NCBI GenBank assembly: GCA_018806915.1
Contig: JAGKQI010000052.1
Span: 744,001-808,000 of the forward strand
DNA length: 64,000 nucleotides
From: Phytophthora colocasiae
Lineage: Eukaryota > Oomycota > Peronosporomycetes > Peronosporales > Peronosporaceae
Reading direction: 5' to 3'
The translations under genes were made by a program, and so were the position numbers. The notes under the pieces were generated by a model. That model saw nothing but the letters and a program-made list of their open reading frames with translations. It had not been told where the DNA came from and did not search any database. Position 1 is the stretch's first letter. Every line of letters starts with the position of its first letter. Positions 1-10,079 of the stretch are shown piece by piece.

Positions 1-1520
1 TTGGATAGCAACTTGGCTACATAGGAAGACTCCACTGTCCAGTCCTCTTCAAATTCCACTGAACGAACTTCCACAATGTTTCCAGTTATCAGGTGTAAGA
101 CTCGGTAGCTCTCAGAATGCTTTGCGTACCCCACAAACAGTCCCGGCTTACCCGGATTCTCCAGTTTACTTGAACGCAATACCTTTGGCGTGAAGATGAA
201 CACAATACAGCCCCACGTCCGCAGTGAGGTCAAGTCTGGTCGTTCTCCAAACCTACGAGAGTACGGAGTCTCTCCACCGAGTGCAGTGTTTCCGCTGATG
301 TTCATCACTTCAAGTGCAAAATAAAATGCTTCACCCCAAAGTAGCCACGGCATATTGGCCGCTGTCAATAAACATCGAACACGAGATAGCACCACGCCAT
401 TCATTCTCTCGACTAAGCCATTTTCTTCCGGACTATACGAATTCGTCGTCGTATACTCAATACCATTGGACCGGAGAAACAACTTCAGTTTGTTGTTGAA
501 GAGCTCCTTGCCTTGATCGGAGTTGAACACCTCAATGTTGTTCCCTTGCGCAAGCACCCACTTTAAGTGCTCCATGACCGCATCTGATGCATTCTCCTTT
601 CGATACAGTAGAAACCCCCACAAGTAGCGACTGGCTTCGTCCTGAACTAACTGGAAATGCTTGTATCCATCATAAGTGATTTCATCCACATAGTCCATGT
701 CACTCATCAACTTCTGAATGGTTGAGTCACTCGGCGAGTTACAGTCTTCTTATAGGACATGCGAATCATCTTTGCAGCTATACACGACCAGCAAGGTGAA
801 TTAGTAGCCACCGTTTGACTACTAGCAGCCTCCATACCAGTAGCGACTTCATCTCGAACCATTCGCTGAATTGCAGGCGAATTTAAGTGACCAAGACGCA
901 AATGCCAGCGTTCTAATGAAGTTGAATCTCTCTTCTTGCGTTGCCGCAGCACCTTCGAGTTACTGGGTTGCTGAAGGATTTCACTCTGTTGTCGAACTTC
1001 ACTTTGCACCGTATACACAGCCACTGCAGTCGCCTTTAAGCGGTACCGACGATTAGTCTTTACCAGCAGAAGCTCAGTGCAGTCCTTTCTGTAACCAACA
1101 CACACGCTGAGTATTGATGAAACCATACTTCACGGTCCATCCATTATTCTCCAACATGTCCTGACTCAGCAGGTTGTCAGGTGCATTGGGGGAGATCAGC
1201 ACATTTGTAAACGGAAGGGTCATTTCAGCATGCGGGGATTTGTTGTTCGTCACCCTCAGTGTTATGTCACCAACGTATTCATCCTCTCGAGAATTGCCAT
1301 CATATCCCTGAAAGAAATGCACTTCGTCCTTGCGAATATTGTGCAGCAGAGATCGTTGGTTGCACACATGCACGTCACTAGCTGAATCAAGTACCCACTC
1401 CACTTCAGTACCAGAAGGAGTCTTGACGGATGTAGATGCAATAACAGAAGCACCACGAACACCACAACTTAGTCCACTTGTCTTCTTAACTTCACGCTTC
1501 TCATCATCTTGTTTTCCCAT
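1..1520 (-). pseudogene. Copia protease-integrase fragment (copy C1)
   Basis: Minus-strand pol fragment. It shows the retropepsin motif WVLDSAS near 1400, the GAG-pre-integrase HHCC region (RWHLRLGH...CWSC) near 780-910, and the integrase core with its FNSDQGKE and SPEENGLVERMN motifs near 400-530. Two single-base indels (about 1090 and 717) break the frame into three pieces, so no functional integrase could be made. The separate start at 1520 overlaps gag by 52 nt, as in C2 and C3. It is open at the window edge. Confidence 0.85.
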
Positions 1521-2779
1521 CGCTTGAACTCCGAGGTAGCAGGACGAGGCGAGGAAGATTCAGTCTTCAAATGAGGGCAATTAGGGCGAATATGTCCCAC
1601 TTCGCCACATTCATGACAAGTGCGAGTCTCTTGCTTCTTTCCTCCTTCGTTCTTTTGCTTAGCCTTGTATCGACCTTTGCCTTTCCTTTGCTTGCCTTTA
1701 CTTTGATTAGAATTCTGCTTCGATTGCTGCGAGTCATCTTTTGCTTGCTTCCCACATGAGCAAACATGAGCAGGATTTTCTCCCGCTTCAACTGCAACAC
1801 GTTCATCTAAGGCTGACTCAGCACGCAATGCATTCATAACCTGCACAGCCGTAGGGACAGGTCGTACTCCACCACCGTCTCGCACCACGTAATGCTTGGA
1901 AAATTGACGTACAACATCACGGTGAGTTTTCGACACATGTCCGAGCAAAGTCTCCGCGAAGTCCTCATCAGAAATCGCCTTGCTGTAGTGAAGAAGCTGC
2001 CGTCGTAAACTTTCCATTTCCCGCAGCCACTGATCCATGTTTTTATCAGTAGTATAGATGTTGGACACGAACTCGTCTCTAGTGAAGATATAATTCGAGT
2101 ATTCACGCTTCGTTTGTCTGTCGACGAAGCGGTTCCATATAGCTTCTGCAGTTCCCTCTTGACAGATCATTTCTGCATCAGCCGGTGGCACGCCCTGCAA
2201 AATGGCTTCGCGAGCAGCATTATCTCGAGCCTCCAAATCTGCCAGGTCTACAATACCATGGGCATCTATACGATACGAGCCATCCACTACACACCAGCAG
2301 CCAAGTCGGGTTAAAAACGCACGAAGCTGCACGCTGTATAAATCAAAACTTCGCTTCATCACTGGTGGTTTATGCGAAATGTCCAGCTTTAATGAAGCCG
2401 ACCCAGCTTGTGGTACACCAGCACCGGTTTGAACTAAACGAGATGTTCCAAACCCAGGGAACGATACTCCAGTTGCAGCTTGAGATACTCCAGCACTGCC
2501 ATACAAACCAGCTCTAGCTCCTCTGGTAGCCGTAGCACTCACGCCAAAAGGACCAGCGAAAGAGGCAGTTATTCCACTTCCATTTCCTAGACCACTACTT
2601 GACACTAGCCCAGTACCCGACACTTCCAGTACACCGGGAAGTCCACGTGAAAGACCGCCAAAAGAACCTCCTAGTAGTCCACTTATGCCACCAGTAACAG
2701 AATCTCCACTGGATATAGACGCAGGCAAAGTTCCGGTGAAACCGCCACCAGATCCTGATTGTTGGGCTAATGTAGCCAT
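1469..2779 (-). CDS. Copia Gag protein (copy C1)
   Basis: Uninterrupted 436-residue Gag reading frame from ATG at 2779. Residues about 1-125 are very rich in Gly and Ser. A helical capsid-like region follows (about 130-330), then a Lys/Gln-rich basic stretch, then one zinc knuckle with C-x2-C-x4-H-x4-C spacing (TCHECGEVGHIRPNC). Gag would form the particle that packages element RNA. In copies C4, C5 and C6 the frame runs on into protease. Here an 11-nt deletion just after the knuckle sends Gag into a short alternative tail and a stop at 1469, so the protease frame starts separately. Most other copies have an upstream ATG about 45 codons earlier, which is missing here because of the junction at 2787. 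Confidence 0.85.
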   Translation of the reverse strand: MATLAQQSGSGGGFTGTLPASISSGDSVTGGISGLLGGSFGGLSRGLPGVLEVSGTGLVSSSGLGNGSGITASFAGPFGVSATATRGARAGLYGSAGVSQAATGVSFPGFGTSRLVQTGAGVPQAGSASLKLDISHKPPVMKRSFDLYSVQLRAFLTRLGCWCVVDGSYRIDAHGIVDLADLEARDNAAREAILQGVPPADAEMICQEGTAEAIWNRFVDRQTKREYSNYIFTRDEFVSNIYTTDKNMDQWLREMESLRRQLLHYSKAISDEDFAETLLGHVSKTHRDVVRQFSKHYVVRDGGGVRPVPTAVQVMNALRAESALDERVAVEAGENPAHVCSCGKQAKDDSQQSKQNSNQSKGKQRKGKGRYKAKQKNEGGKKQETRTCHECGEVGHIRPNCPHLKTESSSPRPATSEFKRWENKMMRSVKLRRQVD

Positions 2780-2787
2780 AACACTTG

Positions 2788-2899
2788 TCTCACCAATCCT
2801 TCAGTCCAGTTGGGTTCATGAACTTTCTCGGTCACGGTAGAAATGGAAATTCGGAGCTTCAGTTGAACTGGGAGCGTCTCTTGGAACTTTTGATCCACT
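2788..2899 (+). mobile_element. 112-bp fragment of the GB antisense ORF
   Basis: This stretch matches 31781-31892, inside the antisense ORF of gypsy element GB, over its whole length with few mismatches. It sits between the truncated gag of C1 and the TG end of the C2 LTR. It is therefore flanking DNA of the C2 insertion: copia inserted into a GB-type element right after the bases GATCCACT. The same fragment occurs in reverse at 24273-24383, next to C4. Confidence 0.85.
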
Positions 2900-3146
2900 T
2901 GTGGAGATGACGTGTCGAGCTCCGTCAGCTTCCAGCTCCAGAGTTGAAGAAGCCTGTGCCCAGTCTCAGTTCTCGAGCGACTATCTTACATATGACAGTT
3001 AGGATACTGCGTGTTCTTAACTATAGAGGGGGTTGTCACCTGCGAGGTTTCCCCCTCAATCCCAAAGCTTCTCCGTGGAAAACAAGTGTGTTTTGGTCTT
3101 CTCCGCTACTGCGGTTGCTCGCTCCTATCTGCCTGCTTACTTCACA
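2900..3146 (+). repeat. Copia LTR (5' LTR of C2)
   Basis: A 247-bp LTR beginning TGTGGAG and ending TTCACA, one of six copies in the window (also 13137, 18383, 24026, 28681 and 49198). It contains a G5...C5 pair about 20 bp apart that could fold as a hairpin near the likely transcript start. A leader resembling a copia primer site follows directly. Confidence 0.95.
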
Positions 3147-3165
3147 GGTACTGAGCCCAACTGCG
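3147..3165 (+). promoter_or_regulatory. Probable primer-binding site/leader of copia C2
   Basis: The bases right after the LTR (GGTACTGAGCCC here, GGTTATTGAGCCC in C6 and C7) resemble the initiator-tRNA half-site GGTATCAGAGC used by many copia elements, with mismatches. Position and likeness support a primer site, but the tRNA was not identified. Confidence 0.45.
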
Positions 3166-3187
3166 TTTGGAGCCTTTCGCGACTGCA

Positions 3188-4247
3188 ATGAGTGGAGCCC
3201 AACCACAACATCAAGGAACGCCGCCACCTGCGACGGGAGACACGACAACCGATTCGGGTGGAGCGGCACGTGTACAGCAATTAGTCTCTGGAGGTGACAC
3301 TACACGTTTGCTACCTGTAAACACAAGTGTTATGGCTACATTAGCCCAACAATCAGGATCTGGTGGAGGTTTCACCAGATCCATGCCTGCAGTGGAGATT
3401 CTGTTACTGGTGGCATAAGTGGACTACTAGGAGGTTCTTTTGGTGGTGTTTCATGTGGACTTCCCGGTGTACTGGGAGTGTCGGGTACTCGGCTAGTGTC
3501 AAGTAGTGGTCTAGGAAGTGGAAGTGGAATAACTGCCTCTTTCGCTGGTCCTTTTGGCGTGAGTGCTACGGCTATCGGAGGAGCCGCTTCGTCGACAGAC
3601 AAACGAAGCGTGAATACTCGAATTATATCTTCACTAGAGACGAGTTCGTATCCAACCGCTATACTACTGACAAAAACATGGATCAGTGGCTTCGGGAAAT
3701 GGAGGGTTTACGACGGCAGCTTCTTCACTACGGCAAGGCGATTTCTGATGAGGACTTCGCGGAGACTTTGCTCGGACATGTGTCGAGAACTCACCGTGAT
3801 GTTGTACGTCAATTTTCCAAGCATTACGTGGTGCGAGACGGTGGTGGAGTACGACCTGTCCCTACGGCTGTGCAGGTTATGAATGCATTGCGTGCTGAGT
3901 CAGCCTTAGATGAACGTGTTGCAGTTGAAGCGGGAGAAAATCCTGCTCATGTTTGTTCATGTGGGAAGCAAGCAAAAGATGACTCGCAGCAATCGAAGCA
4001 GAATTCTAATCAAAGTAAAGGCAAGCAAAGGAAAGGCAAAGGTCGATACAAGGCTAAGCAAAAGAACGAAGGAGGAAAGAAGCAAGAGACTCGCACTTGT
4101 CATGAATGTGGCGAAGTGGGACATATTCGCCCTAATTGCCCTCATTTGAAGACTGAATCTTCCTCGCCTCGTCCTGCTACCTCGGAGTTCAAGCGATGGG
4201 AAAACAAGATGATGAGAAGCGTGAAGTTAAGAAGACAAGTGGACTAA
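3188..4247 (+). pseudogene. Copia Gag, internally deleted (copy C2)
   Basis: Gag from the family ATG at 3188. Two deletions disrupt it. A small one near 3380 removes part of the Gly-rich region and is shared with C4. A second of about 385 bp, at about 3575 (after GGAGC), removes the end of the Gly-rich region and the first part of the capsid-like region. The capsid C-terminal part, basic stretch and zinc knuckle remain in a second frame (about 3600-4247). The 11-nt deletion after the knuckle is present, so Gag ends at 4247 and overlaps the next frame. It cannot make normal Gag. Confidence 0.85.
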
Positions 4248-7200
4248 GTTGTGGTGTTCGTGGTGCTTCTGTTATTGCATCTACATCCGTCAAGACTCCT
4301 TCTGGTACTGAAGTGGAGTGGGTACTTGATTCAGCTAGTGACGTGCATGTGTGCAATCAACGATCTCTGCTGCACAATATTCGCAAGGACGAAGTGCATT
4401 TCTTTCAGGGATATGATGGCAATTCTCTAGAGGATGAATACGTTGGTGACATAACGCTGAGGGTGACGAACAACAAATCCCGCATGCTGAAATGACCTTC
4501 CGTTTACAAATGTGCTGATCTCCCCCAATGCACCTGACAACCTGCTGAGTCAGGACATGTTGGAGAATAATGGATGGACCGTGAAGTATGGTTTCATCAA
4601 TACTCAGCGTGTGTGTTGGTTACGAAAGGACTGCACTGAGCTTCTGCTGGTAAAGACTAATCGTCGGTACCGCTTAAAGGCGACTGCAGTGGCTGTGTAT
4701 ACGGTGCAAAGTGAAGTTCGACAACAGAGTGAAATCCTTCAGCAACCCAGTAACTCGAAGGTGCTGCGGCAACGCAAGAAGAGAGATTCAACTTCATTAG
4801 AACGCTGGCATTTGCGTCTTGGTCACTTAAATTCGCCTGCAATTCAGCGAATGGTTCGAGATGAAGTCGCTACTGGTATGGAGGCTGCTAGTAGTCAAAC
4901 GGTGGCTACTAATTCACCTTGCTGGTCGTGTATAGCTGCAAAGATGATTCGCATGTCCTATAAGAAGACTGTAACTCGCCGAGTGACTCAACCATTCCAG
5001 AAGTTGATGAGTGACATGGACTATGTGGATGAAATCACTTATGATGGATACAAGCATTTCCAGTTAGTTCAGGACGAAGCCAGTCGCTACTTGTGGGGGT
5101 TTCTACTGTATCGAAAGGAGAATGCATCAGATGCGGTCATGGAGCACTTAAAGTGGGTGCTTGCGCAAGGGAACAACATTGAGGTGTTCAACTCCGATCA
5201 AGGCAAGGAGCTCTTCAACAACAAACTGAAGTTGTTTCTCCGGTCCAATGGTATTGAGTATACGACGACGAATTCGTATAGTCCGGAAGAAAATGGCTTA
5301 GTCGAGAGAATGAATGGCGTGGTAATATCTCGTGTTCGATGTTTGTTGACAGCGGCCAATATGCCGTGGCTACTTTGGGGTGAAGCATTTTATTTTGCAC
5401 TTGAAGTGATGAACATCAGCGGAAACACTGCACTCGGTGGAGAGACTCCGTACTCTCGTAGGTTTGGAGAACGACCAGACTTGACCTCACTGCGGACGTG
5501 GGGCTGTATTGTGTTCATCTTCACGCCAAAGGTATTGCGTTCAAGTAAACTGGAGAATCCGGGTAAGCCGGGACTGTTTGTGGGGTACGCAAAGCATTCT
5601 GAGAGCTACCGAGTCTTACACCTGATAACTGGAAACATTGTGGAAGTTCGTTCAGTGGAATTTGAAGAGGACTGGACAGTGGAGTCTTCCTATGTAGCCA
5701 AGTTGCTATCCAATCGTTATGGTCGAGGGAGGCATGTTTTGCCTACTATCATCCCGTACGTGCGCTTACCAGTCTTAAATCGAGAAGTGCCAGATATAAA
5801 GAGGAATGCTCAAGATGAGATTGATGGTCCATCGAAGCGTCAACGCCGTGAAATGTATGCTGGTTTTGGTTGTCGTTCTGGAGAACGGAGTGGACCTGCT
5901 GCTCTTGTCACGTCAGGTGCGCCTGGTTGTTGGCCTGAGAGTGAGCTAGAGGTTCCGGCGGATTCTGCTGAGGCAGGAGATCTGTCGACATCCGAGGATG
6001 TACTTCAACTAGAAGGTGCGCCTTCACAGCGGGAGGTTCAATATCGTGAAGAAGGTGTAGATGGGGTTGCAGACTCGCCTAACAGCAGTCAATTAGCAGC
6101 AACCAGAACGCCAACGGATCGAGAATCTTCACCTTCAGTGGGAGACCAGGACAGTGGTAATTTTGCGAGTGTTGAAATTGAAACGGGTGATATCGAAGAC
6201 GATGGTGTTAGTTTTGGTGATCCTGCAGAATTATTGGGGCGCATTACGGCTTACGAAGGCTTTATTGATACGGATAGTGAAGAAGACGTCGAAGCCGATG
6301 GGTGGAGAGATGACGCCACGCGAGCGGCTACATCGTTTCGCCGGTCTTCACGTATTCGACGCCCGAATGTTCGACTACAGGACTATGAAGTCGAGATTCC
6401 TTCAAGCTTAGTCGTACAAGCAGTCAACTTACTCACAGAACCTCAAAGTGTTCCTGAGGCCCTTCAAGCTCCTCATGCTGACAAGTGGAAGGAGGCTTTG
6501 GAGAAGGAGTACACAGACTTGAAGCGCAACAACACCTGGAAATTGGTGGATCGTCCAAAGGGCAAGAAGGTGTTGACTAGCAAGTGGATCTTCGTGCGGA
6601 AATGGAACCCGAAGGGTGAAGTAATTCGTCATCGTGCACGGATCACTATCAAGGGCTGTCAACAGCGTTATGGGGTGGATTTCTGGGAAACCTATGCGCC
6701 TGTTGTTTCGCAAGAAGCTGTCAAGTTAGTGTTGTTGCTGGCATTACACTTTGATCTAGAGTGTGAACACATTGACTTTGTTACGGCCTTCTTGAATGGC
6801 CCGCTTGGGGAGGATGTTGAAATTTATATGGAGATCCCTAAGTATTTTAACGATGGAAGTGGCCGTGTTTGCAGATTATTACGCAGTCTGTATGGATTGA
6901 AACAAGCTCCGTTGATCTGGTACGAGCTACTTGATGAACACTTACGATCATGTGGATTTAAACGTTCGAAGATGGATAATGGTGTTTACTGGCGTGTAGT
7001 GAGAGGAAGCCCTATCTTTCTGACTGTGTACGTGAACGATGTTATCATTGCCGCGAAAGCAGAGAACGTCAAGTTAGTGCTGAGTGAGCTTGAAGCTAAG
7101 TTCAAGACCAAAGACTTGGGATCGGTGAGCTTGCTGCTGGGCATGGAGATCAACTATATCGTAGGCCAAGCGATGTGGATCTCGCAGCGAAGCCAAATTG

Positions 7201-7950
7201 AGAAGATTCTCAGTCGGTTTGGCATGGAAAATTGCAGAGCTGTGGCTACCCCGCAGACTCTTGGTGCTTTGCCGATGACTGCAACGTCTGATGCGGAAGA
7301 TTTAAATGATCCTAATGTTCCTTATCGTGCCTTGGTTGGTTGTTTACAGTACCTAGTGCAGTGCACACGTCCTGATCTGGCTAACGCTGTGCGCACTCTA
7401 GGGAAGTACTTGAACAACTACACGTATGAGAACTACACAATGGGCAAGCGAGTGCTGCGGTACTTGCATGGAACTATGGACTACGGACTGGTGTGGGAAA
7501 AGAAGGAGACGCCTGACTTGCACTTTGTGGCATATGCAGATGCGGATCTTGGGAATGAGAAGGAGGACAGACACTCCATCTCAGGCTACGTGTTGCAGCT
7601 TAATGGCTGTACTTACGCGTACAAGTCCCGCAAGCAGCGGATTGTTACTGACGACACGTGCTGTGCTGAGTTCGTTGCTGCAAGCGAATGCTCAACGATG
7701 ATAATATGGACGCACAACCTGTGCAAGGAGCTGAAGCTCAAGCGCCACTACCCTACCATCTTGTACCAGGACAACCAGGCTACTATTACCGTGTTGACCG
7801 GAATAAAGGGCAACTACAAGACAAAGAGTGTGGATCTGAAGTACCACAAAGTTCGGGACTTCCACGAGCGTGGAGAGTTCAAAGTTTGCTACTGCCCGTC
7901 AGCGGAGAACCTCGCTGACATCTTTACGAAGCTCATTCACTCCTTAACTT
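4196..7950 (+). pseudogene. Copia Pol: protease, integrase, RT, RNase H (copy C2)
   Basis: Nearly complete pol. Protease is at about 4310-4400, the HHCC region at about 4800-4930, and the integrase core at 4990-5450 with its acidic motifs. A variable acidic linker follows at about 5800-6300, then reverse transcriptase at 6450-7250 and RNase H at 7510-7950. Two single-base deletions near 4475-4500 separate the protease start from a 1176-codon frame beginning at 4512. The RT active site reads YVND instead of YVDD (AAC at 7035-7037). RNase H keeps its AE motif. The last copia base is about 7931, in the RNase H tail; the frame then reads 14 nt of filler and reversed C3 sequence to a stop at 8042. 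Confidence 0.88.
7932..7945. other. Rearrangement junction between C2 and inverted C3
   Basis: Fourteen bases (CTCATTCACTCCTT) not found at this place in other copies separate the C2 RNase H tail from the integrase start of C3 on the opposite strand. The bases ACGAAGCTCAT at the left side also occur at the junction near 30045, so the two breaks share ancestry. Confidence 0.7.
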
Positions 7951-8757
7951 CTGGAATGGTTGAGTCACTCGGCGAGTTACAGTCTTCTTATAGGACATGC
8001 GAATCATCTTTGCAGCTATACACGACCAGCAAGGTGAATTAGTAGCCACCGTTTGACTACTAGCAGCCTCCATACCAGTAGCGACTTCATCTCGAACCAT
8101 TCGCTGAATTGCAGGCGAATTTAAGTGACCAAGACGCAAATGCCAGCGTTCTAATGAAGTTGAATCTCTCTTCTTGCGTTGCCGCAGCACCTTCGAGTTA
8201 CTGGGTTGCTGAAGGATTTCACTCTGTTGTCGAACTTCACTTTGCACCGTATACACAGCCACTGCAGTCGCCTTTAAGCGGTACCGACGATTAGTCTTTA
8301 CCAGCAGAAGCTCAGTGCAGTCCTTTCGTAACCAACACACACGCTGAGTATTGATGAAACCATACTTCACGGTCCATCCATTATTCTCCAACATGTCCTG
8401 ACTCAGCAGGTTGTCAGGTGCATTGGGGGAGATCAGCACATTTGTAAACGGAAGGGTCATTTCAGCATGCGGGGATTTGTTGTTCGTCACCCTCAGCGTT
8501 ATGTCACCAACGTATTCATCCTCTCGAGAATTGCCATCATATCCCTGAAAGAAATGCACTTCGTCCTTGCGAATATTGTGCAGCAGAGATCGTTGATTGC
8601 ACACATGCACGTCACTAGCTGAATCAAGTACCCACTCCACTTCAGTACCAGAAGGAGTCTTTACGGATGTAGACGCAACAACAGAAGCACCACGAACACC
8701 ACAACTTAGTCCACTTGTCTTCTTAACTTCACGCTTCTCATCATCTTGTTTTCCCAT
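7946..8757 (-). pseudogene. Copia protease and GAG-pre-integrase fragment (copy C3)
   Basis: An open frame from ATG at 8757 covers the protease (WVLDSAS), the linker and the HHCC zinc-binding region (RWHLRLGH...CWSC). It is cut off at the start of the integrase core by the junction with C2. No frameshift lies within the retained part, unlike C1, so only truncation kills it. Confidence 0.85.
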
Positions 8758-10016
8758 CGCTTGAACTCCGAGGTAGCAGGACGAGGCGAGGAAGATTCAG
8801 TCTTCAAATGAGGGCAATTAGGGCGAATATGTCCCACTTCGCCACATTCATGACAAGTGCGAGTCTCTTGCTTCTTTCCTCCTTCGTTCTTTTGCTTAGC
8901 CTTGCATCGACCTTTGCCTTTCCTTTGCTTGCCTTTACTTTGATTAGAATTCTGCTTCGATTGCTGCGAGTCATCTTTTGCTTGCTTCCCACATGAGCAA
9001 ACATGAGCAGGATTTTCTCCCGCTTCAACTGCAACACGTTCATCTAAGGCTGACTCAGCACGCAATGCATTCATAACCTGCACAGCCGTAGGGACAGGTC
9101 GTACTCCACCACCGTCTCGCACAACGTAATGCTTGGAAAATTGACGTACAACATCACGGTGAGTTCTCGACACATGTCCGAGCAAAGTCTCCGCGAAGTC
9201 CTCATCAGAAATCGCCTTGCCGTAGTGAAGAAGCTGCCGTCGTAAACTCTCCATTTCCCGCAGCCACTGATCCATGTTTTTGTCAGTAGTATAGCGGTTG
9301 GATACGAACTCGTCTCTAGTAAAGATATAATTCGAGTATTCACGCTTCGTTTGTCTGTCGACGAAGCGGTTCCACATAGCTTCTGCAGTTCCCTCTTGAC
9401 AGATCATTTCTGCATCAGCCGGTGGCACGCCCTGCAAAATGGCTTCGCGAGCAGCATTATCTCGAGCCTCCAAATCTGCCAGGTCTACAATACCATGGGC
9501 ATCTATACGATACGAGCCATCCACTACACACCAGCAGCCAAGTCGGGTTAAAAACGCACGAAGCTGCACGCTGTATAAATCAAAACTTCGCTTCATCACT
9601 GGTGGTTTATGCGAAATGTCCAGCTTTAATGAAGCCGACCCAGCTTGTGGTACACCAGCACAGGTTTGAACTACACGAGATGTTCCAAACCCAGGGAACG
9701 ATACTCCAGTTGCAGCTTGAGATACTCCAGCACTGCCATACAAACCAGCTCTAGCTCCTCTGGTAGCCGTAGCACTCACGCCAAAAGGACCAGCGAAAGA
9801 GGCAGTTATTCCACTTCCACTTCCTAGACCACTACTTGACACTAGCCCAGTACCCGACACTTCCAGTACACCGGGAAGTCCACGTGAAAGACCGCCAAAA
9901 GAACCTCCTAGTAGTCCACTTATGCCACCAGTAACAGAATCTCCACTGGATATAGACGCAGGCAAAGTTCCGGTGAAACCTCCACCAGATCCTGATTGTT
10001 GGGCTAATGTAGCCAT
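8706..10016 (-). CDS. Copia Gag protein (copy C3)
   Basis: Intact 436-codon Gag from ATG at 10016; the frame is open upstream to the junction at 10079. The Gly/Ser-rich N-terminal third, capsid-like region, Lys-rich segment and C-x2-C-x4-H-x4-C knuckle are as in C1. The 11-nt deletion after the knuckle is present, so Gag stops at 8706 and overlaps the protease frame by 52 nt. It could be expressed only if a promoter were supplied from outside, because the LTR is gone. Confidence 0.82.
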   Translation of the reverse strand: MATLAQQSGSGGGFTGTLPASISSGDSVTGGISGLLGGSFGGLSRGLPGVLEVSGTGLVSSSGLGSGSGITASFAGPFGVSATATRGARAGLYGSAGVSQAATGVSFPGFGTSRVVQTCAGVPQAGSASLKLDISHKPPVMKRSFDLYSVQLRAFLTRLGCWCVVDGSYRIDAHGIVDLADLEARDNAAREAILQGVPPADAEMICQEGTAEAMWNRFVDRQTKREYSNYIFTRDEFVSNRYTTDKNMDQWLREMESLRRQLLHYGKAISDEDFAETLLGHVSRTHRDVVRQFSKHYVVRDGGGVRPVPTAVQVMNALRAESALDERVAVEAGENPAHVCSCGKQAKDDSQQSKQNSNQSKGKQRKGKGRCKAKQKNEGGKKQETRTCHECGEVGHIRPNCPHLKTESSSPRPATSEFKRWENKMMRSVKLRRQVD

Positions 10017-10079
10017 AACACTTGTGTTTACAGGTAGCAAACGTGTAGTGCCACCTCCAGAGACTAATTGCTGTACACG

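Larger units (their letters stand above)
1..2787 (-). mobile_element. Copia copy C1, 5' part (gag to integrase), cut by the window edge and lacking its 5' LTR
   Basis: Ty1/copia retrotransposon fragment read on the minus strand, from just before the gag start at 2779 to the integrase C-terminal region at base 1. It continues beyond the window. Its own leader and 5' LTR are missing: the sequence breaks off just upstream of the gag ATG and joins a 112-bp piece of the GB antisense ORF. Compared with the other copies it has two small indels, one near 1090 (an extra base in the stretch before the GAG-pre-integrase region) and one near 717 (a missing base before the integrase core), so it is a dead copy. 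Confidence 0.9.
7946..10079 (-). mobile_element. Copia copy C3, gag to start of integrase, inverted to C2
   Basis: Minus-strand copia piece. It begins in the gag leader at 10079, where it abuts the gypsy GB LTR at a base shared by both, and ends at the start of the integrase core at 7946, where it abuts C2. Both ends are rearrangement breaks and there is no LTR on either side. It differs from C1 by scattered substitutions only. Confidence 0.9.

Noticed and set aside
3167..3187. Gag start upstream of 3188 (codon TTG in front of EPFATA)
   Set aside because: The frame is open but lacks ATG; the first ATG is at 3188, and the same holds for C4, C6 and C7.
8804..9043. Lys/Arg-rich frames overlapping the zinc-knuckle region in every copia copy
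   Set aside because: Shadows of the basic Gag segment in another frame, moving with every copy.
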